Assembly: GCF_004364245.1 (NCBI RefSeq)
Contig: NZ_SOAV01000011.1
Span: 62,001 to 126,000, forward strand
From: Streptomyces sp. BK208
GTDB taxonomy: Bacteria > Actinomycetota > Actinomycetes > Streptomycetales > Streptomycetaceae
Direction of reading: 5' to 3'
DNA: 64,000 bases
Part shown: in pieces, positions 58,590-64,000 of the stretch
How positions within the stretch are numbered: the stretch's first letter is position 1
Layout: the number at the start of each line of letters is the position of its first letter
Notes under the pieces: generated by a model
Databases searched by the model: none
Seen by the model: the letters and a program-made list of their open reading frames with translations, nothing else
What the model was told of the DNA's origin: nothing
Position numbers and translations under genes: made by a program

Positions 58590-59609
58590 TCAGTGCGTGC
58601 TTGCGGTACGGCGCTGGACCAGCACGGCGGCGACGATGATCGCGCCCTTGGCGATCTGCTGCACGTCGGTCTGCAGGTTGTTCAGGGCGAAGATGTTGGT
58701 GATCGTGGTGAAGATCAGGACGCCGAGCACGGATCCGAGGATGTGGCCCCGGCCGCCGGTCAGGAGGGTGCCGCCGATGATCGCGGCGGCGATGGCGTCG
58801 AGTTCGTAGAGGTTGCCGTTGGTGTTCTGGCCGGAGCCGGCCAGGACGATCAGCAGGAAGGCCGCGATGCCGCAGCACAGCCCGGACAGCAGGTACAGGT
58901 AGAGCCGCTGGCGGCGGACGTCGATGCCGGCCAGCCGGGCGGCCTCCGCGTTGCCGCCGACCGCGACGGTGCGCCGGCCGAAGGTGGTCCGGTTGAGGAC
59001 CAGCCAGCCGACGACGGTGACCGCCGCGAACACCAGGACCAGCGGCGGGATGCCGAGGACGTAGGCGTCGCGCTCGCCGAGGTCCAGCACGCTGGAGACC
59101 GTGACGACCTGGGTGCGGCCGTCGGTGATCTGGAGCGCGAGGCCGCGCGCCGAGGCCAGCATGGCGAGGGTCGCGATGAACGGGACCATCTGGCCGAAGG
59201 CGATGAGCACCCCGTTGACGAGGCCGCAGCCCACGCCCACCACGATCGCCGTGAAGAGGATGCCGATGAACCCGTACTCCTGGGTGGCGACGGTCGTCGC
59301 CCACACCGAGGCGAGGGCGACGATGGCGCCGACGGACAGGTCGATGCCGCCGGAGACGATGACGAAGGTCATGCCGACGGTGACGACACCGATCACGGAC
59401 GCCTGGGTGAGCACCAGTTGGAGGTTGCGGGTGTCGAGGAACGCGTCGGGCTGGGTGATGCCGCCGATGAGGACCAGGACGGCGAGCACGCCGAGCAGGG
59501 TGAGGGTGCGAACGTCGGCGCGGCCCAGCCGGACCCGCCAGTCGGGCGGGCCTTCCACCGGTGCCGCCTTGTCGGTGCCGCCCCGTGGCGGGGACACGTG
59601 CTGCGTCAT
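58590..59609 (-). CDS. Sugar ABC transporter permease (RbsC-like)
   Basis: The 339-residue protein has about ten membrane helices and the RbsC signature VGMTFVIVSGGIDLSVGAIVALASVWA. Further motifs are GCGLVNGVLIAFGQMVPFIATLAML, GRRTVAVGGNAEAARLAGIDV and ELDAIAAAIIGGTLLTGGRG. The ATG overlaps the ATPase stop (ATGA). It forms the inner-membrane channel of a ribose/xylose/inositol-type importer. Confidence 0.93.
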   Translation of the reverse strand: MTQHVSPPRGGTDKAAPVEGPPDWRVRLGRADVRTLTLLGVLAVLVLIGGITQPDAFLDTRNLQLVLTQASVIGVVTVGMTFVIVSGGIDLSVGAIVALASVWATTVATQEYGFIGILFTAIVVGVGCGLVNGVLIAFGQMVPFIATLAMLASARGLALQITDGRTQVVTVSSVLDLGERDAYVLGIPPLVLVFAAVTVVGWLVLNRTTFGRRTVAVGGNAEAARLAGIDVRRQRLYLYLLSGLCCGIAAFLLIVLAGSGQNTNGNLYELDAIAAAIIGGTLLTGGRGHILGSVLGVLIFTTITNIFALNNLQTDVQQIAKGAIIVAAVLVQRRTASTH

Positions 59610-61123
59610 GACGCCGGGCTTCCTTCCATCACGAGGTCGAGTACGCGGTGTTCGTCGAGTTCGCGGGCGGGGGCCTCGTGCACGACGCGGCCCTCGCGCA
59701 GCACCAGTACGCGGTCGGCGAGGCCCAGTACCTCGGGCACCTCGCTGGAGACCAGCAGCACGGCGAGGCCCTCGTCGGCGAGGCGCCGGATGACGGCGTA
59801 CAGCTCGGCGCGGGCGCCGACGTCGACACCGCGCGTGGGTTCGTCGAGCAGCAGGACCCGGCAGCCGCGCAGCAGCCAGCGGGCGAGTACCGCCTTCTGC
59901 TGGTTGCCGCCGGACAGGGTGCGCACGGGCACGGACGGGTTGTCCGGCCGCAGCGACAGCTCGCGGGTCGCCTTGCGGGCCGCGCCCAGCTCGGCGCCGC
60001 GGTCGATCCAGCCGCCGCGGGAGAAGCGGGACATGGCGGAGACCGAGACGTTGCGGGTGACGGACTCCAGCATCAGCAGGCCCTGTGCCTTGCGTTCCTC
60101 GGGGGCGAGTCCGAGACCGGCGCGTACCGCGGCCCGCACGCTGCCGGGCCTGAGCGGGCGCCCGTCGACCAGGACCTGACCGGTGTGCGCCTTGCGGGCG
60201 CCGTAGACGGTCTCCAGGATCTCGGACCGGCCGGAGCCGACCAGCCCCGCGAGGCCGACGATCTCACCCGGTCGCACGTCGAGGTCGAGCGGCGCGAACT
60301 CGCCCTCCCTGGACAGCCCTTGGACCCTCAGTACGGGTTCGCCCACGGGCGGCGCGGCGGGCCGGTCGGGGAAGACGTACTCGACGTTGCGTCCCGTCAT
60401 CAGCGCGACCACCTCGCGGGTCGGCGTCGACTCGGCGGGCAGCCCGCCGGCCACCGCCCGGCCGTCCTTGAGGACGGTGACCCGGTCGCCGATGCGGCGG
60501 ATCTCCTCCAGGCGGTGCGAGATGTAGACGACGGCGACACCGTCGGCGGTGAGGTCGGCGACGATGCGGAAGAGGTTGTCGACCTCGTCCGGGTCGAGCG
60601 CAGCGGACGGTTCGTCCATCACGATCAGCCGTACGTCGTGCGAGAGTGCCCGCGCCATGGACACGATCTGCTGCTGGGCGGCCGACAGGTCCCCGACCAG
60701 CCGCCCGGGGTCGACCTCGGGATGTCCGAGCCGCTTGAGCAGCGCGGCCGTCGACGCCTTGGCCGTCTTTCCCCGCACGACGAAGCCGGCGGCGGTCGGT
60801 TCGTGGCCGAGGTGGACGTTCTCGGCCACCGACAGGTGCTCGACCAGGTCGAGTTCCTGGTAGATGGTGGCGATGCCGAGGCGCATGGCGGCGATGGGCG
60901 AGCGCAGGGTGACGTCCTCGCCCCGCCAGCGGATGGTGCCGGTGTCGGGCTGGTGGGCGCCGGCCAGCACCTTGATGAGGGTGGACTTCCCGGCGCCGTT
61001 CTGGCCGAGGAGGCAGTGCACCTCACCGGCCTGGACGTCGAGGTCGACGCCGTCGAGGGCCCGGACTCCGGGGAACGACTTGGTGATGCCGGACATGCTG
61101 AGCAGCGGTGGTTCTGGTGCCAT
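59606..61123 (-). CDS. Sugar ABC transporter ATP-binding protein (RbsA-like, two ABC domains)
   Basis: The 505-residue protein has two ABC modules. Module 1 has Walker A GQNGAGKST, signature LSAAQQQIVSMARAL and Walker B LIVMDEPSAALDP. Module 2 (from about 255) has a degenerate Walker A, GLVGSGRSE, signature LSGGNQQKAVLARWLL and Walker B VLLLDEPTRGVD. This is the standard RbsA/XylG/MglA arrangement. It is the first gene of the importer operon and powers uptake with the adjacent permease and binding protein. Confidence 0.94.
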   Translation of the reverse strand: MAPEPPLLSMSGITKSFPGVRALDGVDLDVQAGEVHCLLGQNGAGKSTLIKVLAGAHQPDTGTIRWRGEDVTLRSPIAAMRLGIATIYQELDLVEHLSVAENVHLGHEPTAAGFVVRGKTAKASTAALLKRLGHPEVDPGRLVGDLSAAQQQIVSMARALSHDVRLIVMDEPSAALDPDEVDNLFRIVADLTADGVAVVYISHRLEEIRRIGDRVTVLKDGRAVAGGLPAESTPTREVVALMTGRNVEYVFPDRPAAPPVGEPVLRVQGLSREGEFAPLDLDVRPGEIVGLAGLVGSGRSEILETVYGARKAHTGQVLVDGRPLRPGSVRAAVRAGLGLAPEERKAQGLLMLESVTRNVSVSAMSRFSRGGWIDRGAELGAARKATRELSLRPDNPSVPVRTLSGGNQQKAVLARWLLRGCRVLLLDEPTRGVDVGARAELYAVIRRLADEGLAVLLVSSEVPEVLGLADRVLVLREGRVVHEAPARELDEHRVLDLVMEGSPAS

Positions 61124-61167
61124 GTGAGGTCCCCTCGGCGGGCTTGCGGGCCGGTGTCAGGGCAGAG

Positions 61168-61257
61168 CGGAGCAGGGCAGGGCGAAGCAGGGCACGGCGT
61201 GCCGTGCGGAACGGAGTGAGCCGGATCAGAACGGAGCTGAACGGAGCAGGGCAGGGC
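61168..61257. promoter_or_regulatory. Promoter region of the importer operon: hairpin and repeated 16-mer
   Basis: Arms GCACGGC and GCCGTGC (61192-61207) form a tight dyad about 70-85 nt upstream of the ATPase gene. The 16-mer CGGAGCAGGGCAGGGC occurs at 61168 and again at 61242. The dyad is a candidate operator for the neighbouring ROK or GntR regulator; the repeats have no evident role. Confidence 0.4.
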
Positions 61258-61299
61258 TGGGCAGGGCGCTGTGCTGGTGGTGCTCGGGAGCGAACGGGT

Positions 61300-62490
61300 C
61301 TACGCGGGTGAGAACAGGTGGTCGCTGATCAGCCGGGCCGCGCCGATGACTCCGGCGGTGGGGCCCAACTCCCCCAGGACGATGGGCAGGTTGCCGGTCG
61401 CCAGGGGCAGCGACTGGCGGTAGACCTGGGTGCGGATCGCGGCGAGCAGGTTGTGGCCGAGGCCGGTCACCCCGCCGCCGATCACCACCAGGCCCGGGTT
61501 GAAGAAGCTGACCAGGCCGGCGATGACCTGGCCGGTGCTGCGGCCGCCCTCCCTGATCAGGTCCAGTGCGGTGGCGTCGCCCGCGGCGGCCGCGGCGGCG
61601 ACGTCGGCGGCGCTGAGGCCCCCGCTCGCCTCCAGCCGGTTCGCGAGCTCGGCCGACCGGCCCTGCTGGGCGGCCTCCATGGCGTCGCGGGCCAGGGCCG
61701 CGCCGCTGAAGTGGGCCTCCAGGCAACCGCGGTTGCCGCAGGCGCACTGGCGTCCGTCGGGCACCGCCTGGATGTGCCCGATGTCGCCCGCGCTGCCCGT
61801 GGTCCCGCGGTAGACCTCCCCGCCGACGACGATGCCGCAGCCGATGCCGGTACCGATCTTGACGACGAGGAAGTCGTGCTGGGTGCGGGCGACGCCCGCG
61901 TGCTGCTCGCCCAGCGCCATCAGGTTCACGTCGTTGTCGACCATGACGGGACAGCCGAGCTCCTGGCTGAGCGCCTCCCGCACGGGGAAGCCGTCCCAGC
62001 CGGGCATGATCGGCGGAGCCACCGGCACGCCCTCGGGGAAGCGGACCGGCCCAGGGACGCCGATGCCGGCGCCGTCGAAGCCCTCCGCGAGCCCGGAGGC
62101 GCGCAGCTTGGCGGCCATGGACAGCACCTGCTCGAAGACCGCGACCGGGCCCTCGCGCACGTCCAGGGGCTGGTTGATATGCCCCAGGATCTCCAGCTCG
62201 GCGTTGGTGACGGCGACGTCGACCGAGGTCGCGCCGATGTCGACGCCGAGGAAGCGCAGTTCGGGATTGAGCCGGACGTTGTGGCTGCGGCGCCCGCCGC
62301 GCGAGGCGGCGAGTCCGTCGGCCACGACGAGGCCGGTCTCCAGCAGCCGGTCCACCTCGACGGCCAGTTTGGACCTGGAGAGGTCGACCTGGTCGCCCAG
62401 CTGGGCACGGGAGTTGGGCCCGCCGTCGCGCAACAGCTGGAGCAGTCGCGCTTGGTGGGCGTTCGCGGGTCGTGCGGTCATGCGTCTCAC
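61300..62490 (-). CDS. ROK-family transcriptional regulator
   Basis: The 396-residue protein has an N-terminal winged helix (AHQARLLQLLRDGGPNSRAQLGDQVDLSRSKLAVEVDRLLETGLV), then a sugar-kinase-like ROK domain. That domain has FLGVDIGATSVDVAV, VDNDVNLMALGE, KIGTGIGCGIVV, the zinc motif GHIQAVPDGRQCACGNRGCLE and a C-terminal VVIGGG. GTG 62490 lies 5 nt after GGGGAGGGG and is preferred to ATG 62481. It is upstream of, and codirectional with, the RbsABC-like operon and probably represses it in the absence of a sugar. Confidence 0.92.
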   Translation of the reverse strand: MRRMTARPANAHQARLLQLLRDGGPNSRAQLGDQVDLSRSKLAVEVDRLLETGLVVADGLAASRGGRRSHNVRLNPELRFLGVDIGATSVDVAVTNAELEILGHINQPLDVREGPVAVFEQVLSMAAKLRASGLAEGFDGAGIGVPGPVRFPEGVPVAPPIMPGWDGFPVREALSQELGCPVMVDNDVNLMALGEQHAGVARTQHDFLVVKIGTGIGCGIVVGGEVYRGTTGSAGDIGHIQAVPDGRQCACGNRGCLEAHFSGAALARDAMEAAQQGRSAELANRLEASGGLSAADVAAAAAAGDATALDLIREGGRSTGQVIAGLVSFFNPGLVVIGGGVTGLGHNLLAAIRTQVYRQSLPLATGNLPIVLGELGPTAGVIGAARLISDHLFSPA

Positions 62491-62694
62491 GAGCCCCTCC
62501 CCGCCTCGATCGGCCTTGGGTCCGCCGGTTTCCGGCCACGTCCTCCGGTCGCTGGACGACCGGTCTTCGTGGCGTGCTTTCGGAGGGAACGTAGCAGTGG
62601 GCGCCGGGTGTGGGAAGAAGTCACGCACGAATTGCTGCGAACTTTCTCCACTGAGTGGACAAAGAAGGGACCGGCACCGGCCGTCCCGGATGCG

Positions 62695-62730
62695 CCGAGG
62701 CCGCCCGGCGATGACGCCGGACGGCCTCGG
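62695..62730 (-). terminator. Hairpin downstream of the GntR regulator gene
   Basis: CCGAGGCCG-C-CCGGCG pairs with CGCCGG-A-CGGCCTCGG around ATGA, with one internal mismatch. It ends 33 nt past the regulator stop. Confidence 0.75.
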
Positions 62731-62762
62731 TAAGGGCTCTGACCTCGTGGTTCTCCGCGCGT

Positions 62763-63440
62763 CTACGAGGTCTCGCGCGCGTGGTAGGAGCGACGGGTGT
62801 GTTCCGTGTGCTCGCGCATCAGCCGGGTCGCCGACTGCTCGTCCCGGTCGGTGATGGCCGCGATCAGTCTGCGGTGCTCGTCCCAGGACTGCCGGCCTCG
62901 CTGCCGGGCGACCGGCGTGTAGTACCAGCGGACCCGGCGGTCGACCTGTGCGGCGAGTTCGGCGAGGACCGCGTTGCCCGCCAGCTCCATGACCGTGCCG
63001 TGGAAGCGGGCGTTGTAGGCGACCGCGGCGTCCACGTCGTCGGCGGCGACGGCCCGCTCCCCCTCCTCGCACAGCTCCTCCAGCACGGCGATGCCGGCAC
63101 TGGAGGCGTTGGCGGCGGCCAGTCGCGCGGCCTCGGCCTCCAGGAGCGTACGGACCGTCAGGAGCTGGTCCGCCTCCTCCTCCGTCGGCTCGTGCACGAA
63201 CGCGCCCTGTGCGGGGCGCAGATCGACCCAGCCCTCGGTGTTGAGCCGCTGCAGCGCCTCACGCACCGGCTGCCTGGACACCCCGAGGTGACCGGCCAGT
63301 TCACTCTCGACGAGGTGCTGGCCGGGCCGCAGGGCCCGGGTGGTGATGAGCTCGAGCAGCGCCTCGTAGACACGGTCCCGCAGCGGGCCGGGCCGCTCCA
63401 GCTTGGGCACCGCGCCCTGCGGCAGTCCTGCGGACAACAT
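62763..63440 (-). CDS. GntR-family (FCD domain) transcriptional regulator
   Basis: The 225-residue protein has an N-terminal winged helix (LRDRVYEALLELITTRALRPGQHLVESELAGHLGVSRQPVREALQRLNTEGWVDLRPAQGAFV). A helical FCD effector domain follows (LLTVRTLLEAEAARLAA, NARFHGTVMELAGNAVL, SWDEHRRLIAAITDRD, HTEHTRRSY) with the His/Asn metal-binding residues of the subfamily. FCD proteins sense organic acids. It could control the sugar locus or, at a distance, the oxalate-type locus. The ATG at 63440 follows GAGGGGGGTCC. Confidence 0.92.
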   Translation of the reverse strand: MLSAGLPQGAVPKLERPGPLRDRVYEALLELITTRALRPGQHLVESELAGHLGVSRQPVREALQRLNTEGWVDLRPAQGAFVHEPTEEEADQLLTVRTLLEAEAARLAAANASSAGIAVLEELCEEGERAVAADDVDAAVAYNARFHGTVMELAGNAVLAELAAQVDRRVRWYYTPVARQRGRQSWDEHRRLIAAITDRDEQSATRLMREHTEHTRRSYHARETS

Positions 63441-63586
63441 CGGACCCCCCTCGACGACCGGCACGCGACCAGTACGGGCAGTACGGGCAGTATCGATTGT
63501 CTTTCGTCTACAGTCTACGGCGCACCGGCCCTCCGGGGCCGGGCGTGTAGGCCACGTCACATGACGGGACGGCGCGGGGTGTCCGT

Positions 63587-64000
63587 TCAGGGGCAGCGGA
63601 CGACCTGCCCGGCGTAGGAGAGGTTGCCGCCGAAGCCGAAGAGCAGCACCGGGTCGCCGGTGGTGATCTCGCCCCGCTCCACCAGCTTGGACAGTGCCAG
63701 CGGGATGCTCGCCGCCGAGGTGTTGCCGGACTCGACGACGTCGCGGGCGACGACGGCTCCGACGGCGCCGATCTTCGCGGCGAGGGGTTCGATGATGCGC
63801 AGGTTGGCCTGGTGCAGGACGACCGCGGCGAGGTCGGCCGGCGCGATGCCGGACCGCTCACAGGCCTGGCGCGCGATGGCGGGCAGCCGGGTGGTCGCCC
63901 AGCGGTAGACGCTCTGCCCCTCCTGCGCGAACCGCGGCGGCGTGCCCTCGATGCGGACCGCGTTGCCCATCTCGGGCACCGAGCCCCACAGCACGGGCCC
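63587..64000 (-). CDS. Beta-ketoacyl-ACP synthase III (FabH-like), C-terminal part
   Basis: The gene runs off the right edge; its last 137 codons are visible. The FabH catalytic His and Asn appear in VVLHQANLRIIEPLA and VVESGNTSAASIPLAL, and the C-terminal strand LLFGFGGNLSYAGQVV is typical. The Cys nucleophile lies outside the window. It condenses an acyl-CoA starter with malonyl-ACP in fatty acid or polyketide-type synthesis; the pathway cannot be told from this end. It is codirectional with the GntR gene, 146 nt downstream. Confidence 0.9.
   Translation of the reverse strand, partial: GPVLWGSVPEMGNAVRIEGTPPRFAQEGQSVYRWATTRLPAIARQACERSGIAPADLAAVVLHQANLRIIEPLAAKIGAVGAVVARDVVESGNTSAASIPLALSKLVERGEITTGDPVLLFGFGGNLSYAGQVVRCP

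Overview
The window is high-GC actinobacterial DNA and almost certainly comes from a Streptomyces chromosome. The clues are codon use, GTG starts, many 4-nt ATGA/GTGA gene overlaps, the HTH/DUF397/ATP-binding regulatory trio typical of streptomycetes, and the families present. No species is inferred.

Bases 1-29,900 are accessory DNA. A plus-strand array (1-13,582) carries an unknown protein, an Fe-S Cas4/RecB-like protein, a linker protein, an SF1 helicase, a type III-like restriction helicase-nuclease, a DNA methyltransferase and a UvrD-type helicase-nuclease. I read it as an anti-phage restriction-modification locus with a split Dna2-like module. Next come a frameshifted HTH regulator with DUF397 and ATP-binding partners, a PIN/RHH toxin-antitoxin pair, a zinc-hook ATPase with a small partner, and a GmrSD-like DUF262/HNH protein. 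After these lie gene debris, a degenerate Nudix protein, an IclR regulator and a three-gene mobile element (HTH regulator, recombinase-like protein, DDE transposase-like protein). The region stops at tRNA-Leu(GAG), whose 3' end faces it, as expected for a genomic-island integration site.

Bases 30,100-64,000 are metabolic. After a DUF2254 membrane protein there is a divergent oxalate-type locus (31.5-41.8 kb). Its minus arm holds SucC-like, SucD-like and aldehyde dehydrogenase genes. Its plus arm holds an oxalyl-CoA decarboxylase-like enzyme, formyl-CoA transferase, a fused ADP-forming acyl-CoA ligase and an OFA-family oxalate/formate transporter. A palindromic operator lies between the arms. 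A Tat-exported sugar isomerase-like protein follows.

A seven-gene minus-strand operon (43.3-50.9 kb) matches the ebo-type cluster: inositol-phosphate synthase, UbiA-like EboC, TIM-barrel epimerase, EboA, TatD-like EboB, EboE and an alkaline-phosphatase-fold protein. From 51 to 63.4 kb there is a carbohydrate locus: a giant secreted GSDH/PKD/CBM/ThuA/DUF1080 protein, an isomerase, a Gfo/Idh/MocA oxidoreductase, a complete RbsABC-type transporter, a ROK regulator and a GntR regulator. The window ends inside a ketoacyl-ACP synthase III gene. All counts and alignments were made by eye; no database search was run.
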